Notes: generated by a model not told the origin, from the letters alone. Positions 50,128-61,198 are shown, counted from the first letter of the stretch. The stretch: DNA of 64,000 bases from Hydrogenoanaerobacterium saccharovorans (GCF_016901815.1 NZ_JACSNR010000002.1:186001-250000), one strand, 5' to 3'. Made by a program: numbers and translations.

Positions 50128-51428
50128 CTTCGTCCCTCCTCAGTAACCGGCAGTGTCACCCGGATGCTGGTGCCCTCGTCCGGACGGGAAACCAGCGTGA
50201 TCTGACCGGCATATTTGGCTGTGATATGCTTGACAATGGAAAGGCCCAGACCAGTGCCGCCCTCCCGCTTGCTGCGTCCCTTGTCCACCCGGTAGAACCG
50301 TTCAAACACCCGGGACTGATGCTCCAGCGGGATTCCGATACCGGTATCCACCACCGAGATCACACACTGATAGGCGTCCGGCGAGATCCGCACTGTCACC
50401 CGTCCGTTTTCCCGGTTGTACTTGACGGCGTTTTCCATCAGGTTCTTGAGCAGCTGGCGCATATCATCGGGATAGGCATAGTAATGGGCTGCCCCGAAGA
50501 TCTCCCCGGTGATTCCCCGCTTCTTCATGATGGGTTCCAGCGACCGGAAGATGTCCTCACACAGACCCCGGAGATCCACCCGTTCCCAGACCTCCTCGGC
50601 CTGTTTGGATTCCAGGCTGGACAGACGCAGAATATCGTCAATGAGGTTGGACATCCGCCGTCCCTCCTCCCCGATGCGCTCCAGATACTGTGCCTTCTGG
50701 ATGGGATCGGTGACTACGCCGGAGGTCATCAGCTCGGTGAAGCCCAGAATGGAGGTAATGGGGGTTTTCAGCTCGTGGGAGATATTGGCGATGAATTCCC
50801 GGCGCTGTGCCTCCATCTGCCGGGACTGGGTGACATTGGTGAGGACGATCACAGCCGAGATCTGGTTTTCGGCATCGAAAAGCGATCCCACCGCCGGTGT
50901 GACCCGGGCGGATACGATGGTGCCGGTCCGGGCGGTGAGGTCCAGATCCAGCACGGTGGATACCTCATTGGTGATGGCATTGCGCACCGCCTTGCGGAGC
51001 CCCTCATCGTCACAGGCCTCCGACAGGGGAGCGCCCACCAGTTCCTCACACCCGGTGAGATACTTATAGGCCGAGGCATTGCACTGACGGATCACAAAGC
51101 TGCCGTCCACCAGGAGCAGGCCGCTGTCCATGTTGTCCAGAATATAATATGCCTTGCGGCGCTCCTTCTCCACCCGCTGCCGGGTGGCAGAGAGTTCATC
51201 TGCCAGTTTTTCGATCCCCGCTGCCACCCGGGCTGTATCCCCCTGACAGGGCATGGTCACAAAGGGGTGTTCCCCATCCGCCGGAAGCTGTTCCAGACGC
51301 TCCGCCAGCATTGCCATATCCCGGGCATACTGCTGTTCCCGGGGCGGACGGCGGCGCAGAAACAGCCCCATGCCGCCGGCTCCCAGCAGCATGCCGCCCA
51401 GCAGAATGATCAGCATATTCCAATCCAT
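50124..51428 (-). CDS. PhoR-like sensor histidine kinase
   Basis: This 434-residue kinase has one N-terminal membrane helix (about 5-25) and no extracytoplasmic domain. A PAS domain (about 95-190) follows, then HisKA with His in FIANISHELKTPITSI, and HATPase with NLMENAVKYN, DTGIGIP and GGTGLGLSIVKHI. This plan is that of PhoR kinases that sense phosphate through the Pst-PhoU complex rather than directly. The regulator gene lies 19 bp upstream. No pst or phoU gene is in the window, so the phosphate link is inference. Confidence 0.93.
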   Translation of the reverse strand: MDWNMLIILLGGMLLGAGGMGLFLRRRPPREQQYARDMAMLAERLEQLPADGEHPFVTMPCQGDTARVAAGIEKLADELSATRQRVEKERRKAYYILDNMDSGLLLVDGSFVIRQCNASAYKYLTGCEELVGAPLSEACDDEGLRKAVRNAITNEVSTVLDLDLTARTGTIVSARVTPAVGSLFDAENQISAVIVLTNVTQSRQMEAQRREFIANISHELKTPITSILGFTELMTSGVVTDPIQKAQYLERIGEEGRRMSNLIDDILRLSSLESKQAEEVWERVDLRGLCEDIFRSLEPIMKKRGITGEIFGAAHYYAYPDDMRQLLKNLMENAVKYNRENGRVTVRISPDAYQCVISVVDTGIGIPLEHQSRVFERFYRVDKGRSKREGGTGLGLSIVKHITAKYAGQITLVSRPDEGTSIRVTLPVTEEGRR

Positions 51429-51447
51429 ACCATCATCGCCTCATTCA

Positions 51448-52134
51448 TCAGCCGATAAACTTGTACCCCACCGACCGGATGGTCTTGATATACCGGGGAT
51501 TCTCCACATCGTCATGGAGCTTGGCCCGGAGGGTTTTGATATGCATATCCAGGGTGCGGGTCTCGCCCACAAAGTCAAAGCCCCAGATCTCCCCGAGCAG
51601 TTCGTCCCGGGGCACAACCCGGCTGCTGTTGGAGAGCAGGATGCGCAGCAGCTCATATTCCTTGAGGGTGAGATCCAGATGCCGTCCGCTCTGGGTGACC
51701 TCATGGTTATCCAGGTCGATGACCAGATCCCCGCCGGTGAGCCGGTGCTGCCGGTGTTCCGCCGGCTGACGCCGCAGCGCCGCCCGCACCCGGGCCGCCA
51801 GTTCCAGCAGGCCGAAGGGCTTGGTGATATAGTCCTCGGCGCCGAGATCCAGCCCCCGCACCTTATCCACCTCACTGGACTTGGCGGTCAGGAAGATCAC
51901 CGGTACTTCCCGGGTCTGGGCACTCTCCTTCATGCGGCGCAGCGCCTCCATGCCGTCCATCTCCGGCATCATGATGTCCATCAGCACCAGGTCGGGCAGC
52001 TGCTGGCGCATCCGCTCCAGCATGGGCGCCGCCGATTCAAACACCTCTACCTCATAGCCGTAGGATTCCAGCGTACACCGCAGGATCTCCCGGATATTGT
52101 CGTCGTCTTCTGCCGCATAGATCCGACTGCTCAT
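51448..52134 (-). CDS. PhoB/PhoP-like response regulator
   Basis: This 228-residue OmpR-family regulator has a receiver domain with AEDDDN, the phospho-acceptor Asp53 in LMDIMMPEMDG and Lys in YITKPF, and a winged-helix domain (130-227) ending in RSVGYKF. Its partner is the PhoR-like kinase just downstream. Regulators of this class bind direct repeats at 11-bp spacing, the pattern seen before several NPDTGR genes and ppx; whether this protein, or the one at 911-1603, binds there is open. AGGAGG precedes the ATG and overlaps the end of the preceding gene. Confidence 0.93.
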   Translation of the reverse strand: MSSRIYAAEDDDNIREILRCTLESYGYEVEVFESAAPMLERMRQQLPDLVLMDIMMPEMDGMEALRRMKESAQTREVPVIFLTAKSSEVDKVRGLDLGAEDYITKPFGLLELAARVRAALRRQPAEHRQHRLTGGDLVIDLDNHEVTQSGRHLDLTLKEYELLRILLSNSSRVVPRDELLGEIWGFDFVGETRTLDMHIKTLRAKLHDDVENPRYIKTIRSVGYKFIG

Positions 52135-52135
52135 G

Positions 52136-52687
52136 TCATTCCTCCTCTTCCGCTCCGGCTGTCAGGCAATAGAGCCGGGTGATACCAGGGTCTTCCGGGT
52201 CGGCTTCCAGCCGCACTTCCCCATAGGCAGCCATCTGCCGGAGCCGTTCGGCTGTCTGCCGGACTGCCTCTTCCCCGCCGCTGATCCAGGCCATGAATCC
52301 GCCTTCCACCAGGGTGACCCCTTCTACACCGACCCCCTCAAAGGCCGCTGCGGTTTCCAGCAGGTCCCGGACCGGCAGGAAAAACAGGCTCTCCCCCACG
52401 GCGGCAGAATCCAGTTCCGCCGCCAGAAGATCCCGGGCAAAATCCGCGCTGCTGCCGTCCTCAAAGAGGCTCAGCGCCACCCGGTATTCCGGCAGGGCTG
52501 TGACTGTCGCCACCGCCCGGTTCCAGGCTGCCGATACCGACCAGGTCCCCGACAGGGCTGCCCCTGCCGCCACGACCCCCGCCAGCAGGCCCAGCGAAGC
52601 TGCCGTGGCTGCCAGCGCCTGGCGCACCGGACGCCGCTGGTCGGTTGTTTTTACCGGCTGGGGACGAAGGCTCTCCTGTACTGCCAT
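52136..52687 (-). CDS. Membrane-anchored protein of unknown function
   Basis: This 183-residue protein has a basic N-terminus (to residue 24), one membrane helix (about 25-50, Ala/Gly/Leu-rich) and an Ala/Glu-rich extracytoplasmic domain ending in AGAEEEE. The type II topology puts the C-terminal domain outside. The stop is one base from the regulator's ATG and the start is 3 bp from the HAD gene, so it lies within the operon. It could supply the sensing surface that the kinase lacks; this is a guess from position. Confidence 0.75.
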   Translation of the reverse strand: MAVQESLRPQPVKTTDQRRPVRQALAATAASLGLLAGVVAAGAALSGTWSVSAAWNRAVATVTALPEYRVALSLFEDGSSADFARDLLAAELDSAAVGESLFFLPVRDLLETAAAFEGVGVEGVTLVEGGFMAWISGGEEAVRQTAERLRQMAAYGEVRLEADPEDPGITRLYCLTAGAEEEE

Positions 52688-52690
52688 GGC

Positions 52691-53347
52691 TTACTTTCCC
52701 AGCACATAGTCCGCAATGTCCGCGGGCTGTTCTGCCAGGAAACAGGCTCCGGCGGCGGTGAGCTCCTCCCGGCTGCCATAGCCGTAGAGCACGCCCACAC
52801 AGTCGATGCCGAAGGCAGCCGCGCCCTCCACATCATGCCGGCGGTCACCCACCATCAGCACCTGTTCCGGCTTCGGCGAACCCACCGATGCCAGCACATA
52901 TTCGATTACCGCTGCCTTTTTGGTGCGGGTATCGTCCAGCGATGCGCCGCCCACAAAGTCAAAGCACTCTGCCAGGCCGAACCGGTCGGCAATGGCCCGG
53001 GCGAACGGTTCCGGCTTGCTGGTGGCAACGCACAGCACCTTGCCGGCGTCCCGGAGCCGCAGCAGCGCCTCCTTCATGCCGGGATAGGGGATATTCTTCT
53101 CCACACCGATCCTGGCAAACAGTTCCCGGAAGTCCCGGACTGCCTGCCAGGCGTGTTCCTCGTCCATATCATAGAAATCCCGGAAGCCCTCTGCCAGCGG
53201 CGGTCCGATCATACGGCAGAGGTTCTGGTAGTTTTCCTCTTCAATGCCCTGACAGTGCAGCGCATGGCGCACGCAGGTGGTGATCCCTTCTGCGGGATCG
53301 GTGATGGTCCCGTCCAGGTCGAACAGGATATGGGTATAGGGTTTCAT
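52691..53347 (-). CDS. HAD-superfamily phosphatase (phosphoglycolate-phosphatase-like)
   Basis: This 218-residue hydrolase has the HAD motif I FDLDGTITDPAEG (nucleophile Asp and acid/base Asp), motif II VATSKP, the Lys region and motif IV VGDRRHDVEGA. The alpha-helical cap is of the Gph/PpaX type. The substrate is probably a small phosphate ester or pyrophosphate; not decidable here. It is in the prmA-rsmE operon, 26 bp after rsmE. Confidence 0.92.
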   Translation of the reverse strand: MKPYTHILFDLDGTITDPAEGITTCVRHALHCQGIEEENYQNLCRMIGPPLAEGFRDFYDMDEEHAWQAVRDFRELFARIGVEKNIPYPGMKEALLRLRDAGKVLCVATSKPEPFARAIADRFGLAECFDFVGGASLDDTRTKKAAVIEYVLASVGSPKPEQVLMVGDRRHDVEGAAAFGIDCVGVLYGYGSREELTAAGACFLAEQPADIADYVLGK

Positions 53348-53373
53348 GGGGCTGTCACCTCATAATTTCAGAA

Positions 53374-54099
53374 TCAGTTCATATTGCCGGTATGGTACAT
53401 CAGCACCGACAAAGCTGCCATGGGTGCGGTTTCACACCGCAGGATACGGGGGCCCAGCGTCAGTGACGGGATTCCCATCGAAAGCGCCAGTTCCACCTCG
53501 CTCTCATCAAATCCGCCCTCGGCGCCGATGAGCAGGGAGGCCTCCCCTTCGATCCGGTCCAGCACCTCCCGCATGGGAGCCGTGCTGCGCTCATAGAACA
53601 GCATGGCGCCGGGACGGGCTGCCATCTCCTCTAAAGCCGGGCGCAGGTCCATCATCTCCCGCACCTGGGGAACGCGGCCCCGTCCGCTCTGCTTGGCGGC
53701 CTCGGCGGCAATGCGGGCAAGACGCACCCGCTTCTTCTCAAAGCTCTTGGGGTCGGGGCGGGACACGCACCGCCGGGTGAGCACCGGTATGATCTCCCCC
53801 ACGCCCAGTTCCACTGCCTTCTGGACGATAAGCTCCAGCTTTTCAGCCTTGGGCATCGCCATGTAGAGCCGTACATAGACACTGGGCTCGGTGCGGCAGG
53901 GATAGCTCTCCAGCACGGTGAGAAATACCTCCTGGGGTGTGACCAGATCCAGCACACAGTCAAAATCGGTGCCCTGCCCGTCCGAGAGGGTCAGACGCTC
54001 GCCGGGCTGCATCCGCAGGCTCCGGGCGATATGGGCAGCGTCCTCCCCGGTGATGACCGCCTTGCCGCCCGCTATGGCGTCACAGAAAAACCGCGGCAT
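53374..54099 (-). CDS. rsmE: 16S rRNA (uracil-1498-N3)-methyltransferase
   Basis: RsmE methylates U1498 of 16S rRNA. The 241-residue product has the N-terminal PUA-like domain (MPRFFCDA, HIARSLRMQPGE) and the SPOUT domain with the knot motif LLIGAEGGFDESEV and LGPRILRCETA. Complete and of normal length. It follows prmA by 4 bp, the usual order prmA-rsmE. Confidence 0.96.
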   Translation of the reverse strand: MPRFFCDAIAGGKAVITGEDAAHIARSLRMQPGERLTLSDGQGTDFDCVLDLVTPQEVFLTVLESYPCRTEPSVYVRLYMAMPKAEKLELIVQKAVELGVGEIIPVLTRRCVSRPDPKSFEKKRVRLARIAAEAAKQSGRGRVPQVREMMDLRPALEEMAARPGAMLFYERSTAPMREVLDRIEGEASLLIGAEGGFDESEVELALSMGIPSLTLGPRILRCETAPMAALSVLMYHTGNMN

Positions 54100-54103
54100 A
54101 CTG

Positions 54104-55027
54104 TCACTTCTCCTTTGCGCATTCCAGGGCTACCCAGCCGGCGGATTCCCGGCGGCGCAGCACTGCAAAGCCGTTCTGAGCCAGAGCGGCCTGGACATCG
54201 GCCTCCCGCTCGTCAATGATGCCCGAGGTGATGAGCACAGCGTCCTCTGCCATGAAGCGGCCCACATTGGGCAGCAGCTGGATGATCACATCGGCAACAA
54301 TGTTGGCGCAGACAATGTCATAGACGCCCTCCACCTTCTGCACCAGGTCGCCGCAGATGAACTGTACCCGGTCATCGGTGTGGTTGATGGCGCTGTTCTC
54401 CTCTGCCACCCGTACTGCTGTGGGATCGATCTCCACGCCCACAGCCCTGTCACAGCCCAGCAGCACCGACGAAATCGCCAGAATACCGCTGCCGCTGCCC
54501 ACATCCAGCACCTGCTTGCCCGGGGCGCAGTGCTCCTCCAGGAATTCCAGGCAGAGCCGGGTGGTGTCATGACTGCCGGTACCGAAAGCCATACCCGGGT
54601 CCAGGGTGATGATGACCTCTTCAGGCTGCTTTTCATACTCCTCCCAGGACGGGCAGACCACCAGGCGATTGCCCAGCTTCTGGGGGTGATAATACTGCTT
54701 CCAGGCAGTGGCCCACTCCTCCTGCTTCACCGCTGTGGTGGAGATGGAATTGGCAATGCCGGCGGCAGTGTACTTCTCCCGCAGGAAGGCAATGGCTTCG
54801 GCGGGGTTATCGTCCGGGCTGATGTAGATGTGAATCAGCGCCTTGGTCACGTCCTTCTGGAGCAGCTCCTCATCGATCAGGTCGATATGGGCAATTTTCG
54901 GCGCTTCGGTGCGCAGATCGGAATAATCCTCGATATAGATGCCATAGGGCACTACCATCTGGGCGATGGCAGCTGCTTCGTCCACCTGATCGGCAGAAAT
55001 TTCAATATTGATCTCAGTCCAGTCCAT
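54104..55027 (-). CDS. prmA: Ribosomal protein L11 methyltransferase
   Basis: PrmA trimethylates several residues of ribosomal protein L11. The 307-residue product has the N-terminal substrate domain and the SAM domain with GTGSHDTTRLCLEFLE, VLDVGSGSGILAI and the ANIVADVIIQL block in place of the common NPL. First gene of the seven-gene minus-strand operon that continues through rsmE to the kinase. ATG preceded by GGGAGGTT. Confidence 0.95.
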   Translation of the reverse strand: MDWTEINIEISADQVDEAAAIAQMVVPYGIYIEDYSDLRTEAPKIAHIDLIDEELLQKDVTKALIHIYISPDDNPAEAIAFLREKYTAAGIANSISTTAVKQEEWATAWKQYYHPQKLGNRLVVCPSWEEYEKQPEEVIITLDPGMAFGTGSHDTTRLCLEFLEEHCAPGKQVLDVGSGSGILAISSVLLGCDRAVGVEIDPTAVRVAEENSAINHTDDRVQFICGDLVQKVEGVYDIVCANIVADVIIQLLPNVGRFMAEDAVLITSGIIDEREADVQAALAQNGFAVLRRRESAGWVALECAKEK

Positions 55028-55173
55028 AATGAACCTCCCAGCTTACAGAACTTTTACAAAAACTATAGATAGTATTATCATAGCAAAAAAACAGAAAGTT
55101 CACAAGTATTGGCTTGATTTGCAAAGAGCGCCCATGATAGAATTAGGTATAACTAACCAAGGAGGGAACCTGT

Positions 55174-55755
55174 ATGAAACGACTGATCCTGGCATGGCTC
55201 TGCTGCGTGATGCTGGCAGGCTGTACCAATGCAAACCCCGACTCCATCTCCGAAGGGGAAGTCCATCTCGGCGAAGTGCTGGACCAGACCGGACACAGCT
55301 TTTCCTATGTGGCCTCCGGTTCGGAACTGACTACCGGTCTGTATACCGATGGCGAAGGGTGGTTCCTCACCTCGGTCCGGACAGTGAAGGGACAGCAGGA
55401 CCCGGTGATCACCGACCAGCCCATGCGGCAGGCTGAAACCGGCAGTGACGGGATTCAGCTGTGGTACGGGGTGTATGGTTCGCCGGAGGAGCCCTGGCTG
55501 GCCCTGCAGCTGACCGAGACAGAACCCACCTGCCGTTCCCTGGGTGTTTCGGGAGAGGAGCGCTCCCTGGAACTGACCAACTCCCTCGGAGAGCCGGTGG
55601 AGTGGATGACCGAACCCCTGGAGGGTCTGCTGGACAGCGAAAACCGCCTGACTGTAACCCTGGCTGATGTCGATCTCAAGCAGGGTCTTCAGCCAAAATC
55701 CCCCTACTGTGAGATCCCGCTGGATCTCACCGAGGCGCTGGCAGAACTGGAATAG
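55174..55755 (+). CDS. Lipoprotein, first of three paralogs
   Basis: This 193-residue protein has a lipobox VMLAGCT at about residue 17. The folded part shares with the next two genes the blocks GLYTDGEGW, AETGSDGIQLWYGVYGSPEEPWL, SENRLTVTL and, at the C-terminus, PLDLTEALAELE. So it is the lipid-anchored version of a family whose other members here have a membrane helix. Start ATG behind AAGGAGG; TTGATT-N18-TAGAAT upstream may be the promoter. Function unknown; no known domain. Confidence 0.82.
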   Translation: MKRLILAWLCCVMLAGCTNANPDSISEGEVHLGEVLDQTGHSFSYVASGSELTTGLYTDGEGWFLTSVRTVKGQQDPVITDQPMRQAETGSDGIQLWYGVYGSPEEPWLALQLTETEPTCRSLGVSGEERSLELTNSLGEPVEWMTEPLEGLLDSENRLTVTLADVDLKQGLQPKSPYCEIPLDLTEALAELE

Positions 55756-55762
55756 CATCTTC

Positions 55763-55791
55763 ACAGGCAGCTTTGGGGCTGCCTGTTTTTT
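55763..55791 (+). terminator. Terminator of the first paralog gene
   Basis: ACAGGCAGC and GCTGCCTGT stem followed by TTTTTG. Confidence 0.9.
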
Positions 55792-55794
55792 GCC

Positions 55795-55823
55795 TTGACA
55801 CTGTATCAATACAGTGATACACT
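55795..55823 (+). promoter_or_regulatory. Promoter with palindromic operator in the spacer
   Basis: TTGACA, 17-bp spacer, TACACT. The first 14 bases of the spacer are a perfect palindrome, CTGTATCAATACAG, where a repressor dimer (for example of the GntR type) would block RNA polymerase. Only 4 bp separate it from the preceding terminator's T-run. Confidence 0.8.
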
Positions 55824-55859
55824 AAAATCAGGAAACACCAGAAAAAGGAGGGCCAAACG

Positions 55860-56534
55860 ATGAAAAAACTCAAACAGGGATTGCTGCTCGCCGTTTTGCT
55901 TCTGCTGGGAGCCTATGTGACGATTCCGCTGATCAAACAGGAGATACAGCATCAGCACACTCAAAAGCTCAATGAGCTGTATAAGAGTACCGGCTATGAT
56001 TACCTCCGCACTGAAATAGCCGGTTCTGAGGGAAACGACATGATCATCGGCATCTATGAAGATGGTGATGGTTATAGCATTGCAACCGCCTGCCTGCCGG
56101 ATCAGGGCGAAGGCGAACTTCTCTATACACCCATGTACCCTGCTGAAACCGGAGCGGAAAGTGTACGGCTCTGGTACGGGATCTGCGGCAATGCGCAGGA
56201 GCCGCAGCTGCTGCTCTATCTGGATGAAGATGATCCGCTCTGTCGCTCCATAGAACTGGATGGAGCTGATCACCGCTCCATGTCCTATATACAGGATATT
56301 TTCGTAGATACCATGCTGACCGATCTCAATGGCCTGGTGGACAATGAAAATCGCCTGACTGTATCCCTCTTTGCGGCAGAGGGAGTGGATTTTGAGATTA
56401 AACCCGGATTCAATATGGTGGAAAATATGGCTCCGGATGTGCTCACTGCTTCTGAAGAACTGAATAAAAACAAACAGCTCTATCTCCAGTTTTCCATCGA
56501 CCTGACCGAAGCCCTGGCCCGGACCGGCTGGTGA
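55860..56534 (+). CDS. Membrane-anchored paralog, second of three
   Basis: This 224-residue protein has an N-terminal membrane helix (about 7-26) without lipobox, then an extracytoplasmic domain with IGIYEDGDGYSIATACL, YPAETGAESVRLWYGICG, EPQLLLYLDEDDPLCR, ENRLTVSLFA and the C-terminal FSIDLTEALARTGW. It is closest to the next gene. ATG behind AAAGGAGGG. Its promoter has a palindromic operator. No family recognised. Confidence 0.82.
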   Translation: MKKLKQGLLLAVLLLLGAYVTIPLIKQEIQHQHTQKLNELYKSTGYDYLRTEIAGSEGNDMIIGIYEDGDGYSIATACLPDQGEGELLYTPMYPAETGAESVRLWYGICGNAQEPQLLLYLDEDDPLCRSIELDGADHRSMSYIQDIFVDTMLTDLNGLVDNENRLTVSLFAAEGVDFEIKPGFNMVENMAPDVLTASEELNKNKQLYLQFSIDLTEALARTGW

Positions 56535-56559
56535 CTGCACACAGGAGGAGGCAATACAG

Positions 56560-57258
56560 ATGAGCAAATTCAAACAAGCCCTGATGCTCTCGGTGATGGT
56601 CTTTCTGGGCGCCTTTATAATCCTTTCCATGGTCAAGGATCAGATGCGGCAGGAGCGGCAGATCCAGCACTACCGTCAGCTGGACAGCCTGCTGGAGAGC
56701 ACCGGCCTGGACTACATCGAAGACTTCAATCCCTTTGCTGAAACCACCGATATGCGCATCGGGCTCTATGCCGACGGGGAGGGCTATGGCATCGTCACGG
56801 CCTGCCTTGCCCCGGAGGAGATCACCGGCGGCGAAGTGCTGCGCAGCGCCATGTACCCGGTGGACACCGGTGATGAAACCGTACAGGCCTGGTACGGCAT
56901 CTGCGGCACCGAGGCAGAGCCCCAGCTTCTGCTCCTGCTGGACGAGGACAATCCCGATTTCCGGGATCTGGATCTGGTGGGAAACGGAAACACCGGACGG
57001 ATGCATACAAATGGATCGCTGCAGAGGACTCTGACCAGTCTCAGCAAGATGCTGGGCGGTGAAAACCGCATCGAAGTGACACTCTATACCGCGGAAGTGC
57101 AGGAGACAGAAACTGAAATCGGGTTCGGCTTCAACGATACCATCCGGAAGAACGCCGAGAATGCCCTGGCCACCGCTGAGCAGATCGAAGCTACCCGGGA
57201 GCCCTACCTCTCCTTTACCATCGATCTGAACGAAGCTCTTGAACAGATGGACTGGTAA
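56560..57258 (+). CDS. Membrane-anchored paralog, third of three
   Basis: This 232-residue protein has the same plan as its neighbour: membrane helix at about 7-24, then IGLYADGEGYGIVTACL, YPVDTGDETVQAWYGICG, EPQLLLLLDEDNPDFR, ENRIEVTL, and FTIDLNEALEQMDW at the end. It starts 25 bp after the second paralog behind AGGAGG, so the two are co-transcribed. Function unknown; the tandem set suggests local duplication. Confidence 0.82.
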   Translation: MSKFKQALMLSVMVFLGAFIILSMVKDQMRQERQIQHYRQLDSLLESTGLDYIEDFNPFAETTDMRIGLYADGEGYGIVTACLAPEEITGGEVLRSAMYPVDTGDETVQAWYGICGTEAEPQLLLLLDEDNPDFRDLDLVGNGNTGRMHTNGSLQRTLTSLSKMLGGENRIEVTLYTAEVQETETEIGFGFNDTIRKNAENALATAEQIEATREPYLSFTIDLNEALEQMDW

Positions 57259-57281
57259 AACCGCTCCGAAGCAAAACAAAA

Positions 57282-57315
57282 CCCCTCCGGACAATCTCTG
57301 TCCGGAGGGGTTTTT
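57282..57315. terminator. Bidirectional terminator
   Basis: CCCCTCCGGACA and TGTCCGGAGGGG with T5 on plus and an A-rich flank on the other side, between the paralog operon and dnaJ. Confidence 0.93.
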
Positions 57316-57332
57316 CATGCTGAGCAAAGCAC

Positions 57333-58502
57333 TCAGTCAAACATATCCTTGAGCTTATCAAAGAAGCCCTTGCGCTTTTCGAAGTTCTTATCGCTGGAGA
57401 GCTTATCGAACTCCTTAAGCAATTCCTTCTGCTTGCTCGAGAGGTTCTTGGGCACTTCGATGCTCACCTTGACATACTGGTCGCCCCGACCGCCGCCGTT
57501 GACATAGCTCACGCCCTTGTTCCGCAGACGGAATACAGTACCCGACTGGGTGCCTTCCGGCACGGTATAGCTGACCTTGCCGTCCACAGTGGGAACGGTG
57601 ATCTCATCGCCCAGCACGGCCTGGGTATAGGTGATGGGCACTTCGCACCAGATGTTGAAGCCGTCACGCTCAAACAGCGGATCAGGCCGGACAGTGACAG
57701 TGACTGCCACATCACCGGCAGGACCATTGTTGATGCCATGGTCGCCCTGACCCCGTACCAGGAAGGTCTGACCGTCGTCGATACCGGCGGGGATATTGAT
57801 ATCCAGCTTCCGGGTGACACGGACACGGCCCTTGCCGCCGCACTTCTTGCAGGGGTTCTTGATGATCTTGCCCTTACCGCCGCAGTGCGGACAGGTGCGG
57901 ACTGTCTGCATGACGCCAAAGGGAGTACGCTGCTGTACTGTTACCTGACCGCTGCCATGACAGTCGGGACAGGTTTCCACAGCCGAACCCTTTTCGGCGC
58001 CGGTGCCGCCGCAGTCGGAGCAGACTTCCAGACGCTTGATGGTGATGGTCTTCTGGCAGCCCTTGACCGCTTCCATAAAGGACAGCGGAATGGTGATCTC
58101 CACATTGGAGCCCTTGATGGGGGCATTGGGGTTCCGGGTACGGGTGCTTCCGCCGAACCCGCTGAATCCGCCGCCTCCGAAGAAGCTCTCGAAGATATCG
58201 CCGATGTCGTCAAAGCCGAAGCCCTGGGCACCACCGGCACCGCCATAGCCGCCGGCTCCTGCCGTGTAACTCGGGTCTACACCGGCAAAGCCGAACTGAT
58301 CATACCGGCGGCGCTTTTCCGCGTTGGAAAGCACCTCGTATGCTTCACCGGCCTCCTTGAACTTGGCCTCGGCCTCCTTGTCCCCCGGGTTGAGATCCGG
58401 GTGATACTTCTTGGCCAGGGTGCGATATGCCTTCTTTATTTCATCATCGGTGGCCTGACGCGATACGCCAAGCACCTCATAGTAATCTCGTTTCTCAGCC
58501 AA
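57333..58502 (-). CDS. dnaJ: Molecular chaperone DnaJ
   Basis: This 389-residue type I J-protein stimulates the ATPase of DnaK. It has the J domain with KKYHPDLN (HPD), a Gly/Phe-rich stretch (about 75-125), four zinc-finger repeats CXXCXGXG ([32 protein letters not shown]) and the C-terminal client domains. Complete. Last gene of the heat-shock cluster; an additional promoter precedes it. Confidence 0.98.
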   Translation of the reverse strand: MAEKRDYYEVLGVSRQATDDEIKKAYRTLAKKYHPDLNPGDKEAEAKFKEAGEAYEVLSNAEKRRRYDQFGFAGVDPSYTAGAGGYGGAGGAQGFGFDDIGDIFESFFGGGGFSGFGGSTRTRNPNAPIKGSNVEITIPLSFMEAVKGCQKTITIKRLEVCSDCGGTGAEKGSAVETCPDCHGSGQVTVQQRTPFGVMQTVRTCPHCGGKGKIIKNPCKKCGGKGRVRVTRKLDINIPAGIDDGQTFLVRGQGDHGINNGPAGDVAVTVTVRPDPLFERDGFNIWCEVPITYTQAVLGDEITVPTVDGKVSYTVPEGTQSGTVFRLRNKGVSYVNGGGRGDQYVKVSIEVPKNLSSKQKELLKEFDKLSSDKNFEKRKGFFDKLKDMFD

Positions 58503-58594
58503 ACTCGTACTCCCCCTTCCAGGCTCCAGACCATCAGCTGTGCTGTCTGGTACTGCCTGAGATTCCGGCTTTGCCGCCGGATAAGCAGGTTATT

Positions 58595-58623
58595 ATTATA
58601 GCACAGTTCCCGATGGTTTGCCA
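58595..58623 (-). promoter_or_regulatory. Probable dnaJ promoter
   Basis: On the minus strand TGGCAA, 17-bp spacer, TATAAT. It lies between dnaK and dnaJ, beyond the hairpin that follows dnaK. Confidence 0.65.
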
Positions 58624-58647
58624 GCCCGGTTTTACTGCCACAACCCG

Positions 58648-58685
58648 CCAAAAGGGCAGGCGATTCACTCGCGCCGCCCTTTTGG
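58648..58685 (-). terminator. Hairpin after dnaK
   Basis: CCAAAAGGGC and GCCCTTTTGG stem. The T-run lies inside the stem, so it may act as a partial terminator or a stabilising 3' end. Confidence 0.6.
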
Positions 58686-58702
58686 ACCTGGAACTGATTT
58701 AC

Positions 58703-60553
<1,851 letters not shown>

Positions 60554-60608
60554 TCATTCCTCCAAATCTTTTTCGTATAAGTCTATATGAATAAGGGAAT
60601 TGACTCTT

Positions 60609-61175
60609 TTAGTTGGCCACCTTGACCATGGCATACCGGAGAACCCGGTCTCCCATGCGGTAACCCTTCTGGAACACTTCGGCGATGCAGTTCTCTCCAG
60701 CCGATTCATCATCGGTATGGGCTACTGCCGCGTGGAGCTGGGGATCAAAGGGATCGCCCACCTCTCCGAAGGCTTCCACGCCCTGCTTTTCCAGCAGTTC
60801 ATCAAAGGCCTTGCGGATCAGCTCCATGCCCTTCTTGAAGTCGGCATCGGAACAGGGAGCTGCCATTGCCCGCTCAAAGTTATCCAGCACCGGCAGCATG
60901 CTTGCCAGCGTACTGGCCTTGGCTTCGGGGTAAATTGCCTCTTTTTCCTTGGCTGTGCGCTTGCGGTAGTTGTCATACTCCGCCAGGGTGCGCAGGTACC
61001 GGTCATTGAGTTCCGAAAGCTGTGCCTGGAGTTTTTCCTCCGCAGTGGGCTCCGGTGCCGGGGCTGCTGCTTCTGTTTCCGGTACAGCTTCGGTTTCGGG
61101 AGTTTCCGGCACTTTGTCCTTCAGCTCCTCGTCCATGGGCTCGGTGTTCTTGCTCGCATCTTTGCTCAAATCCAT
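60609..61175 (-). CDS. grpE: Nucleotide exchange factor GrpE
   Basis: This 188-residue exchange factor drives ADP release from DnaK. It has an acidic N-terminal arm (about 1-50), a long coiled coil with LAEYDNYRKRTAKEKE, and the beta domain with VLDNFERA and the end FQKGYRMGDRVLRYAMVKVA. Complete. Second gene of the hrcA operon. Confidence 0.96.
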   Translation of the reverse strand: MDLSKDASKNTEPMDEELKDKVPETPETEAVPETEAAAPAPEPTAEEKLQAQLSELNDRYLRTLAEYDNYRKRTAKEKEAIYPEAKASTLASMLPVLDNFERAMAAPCSDADFKKGMELIRKAFDELLEKQGVEAFGEVGDPFDPQLHAAVAHTDDESAGENCIAEVFQKGYRMGDRVLRYAMVKVAN

Positions 61176-61198
61176 CTGCCTCCTTCACGGCTCTGCCG

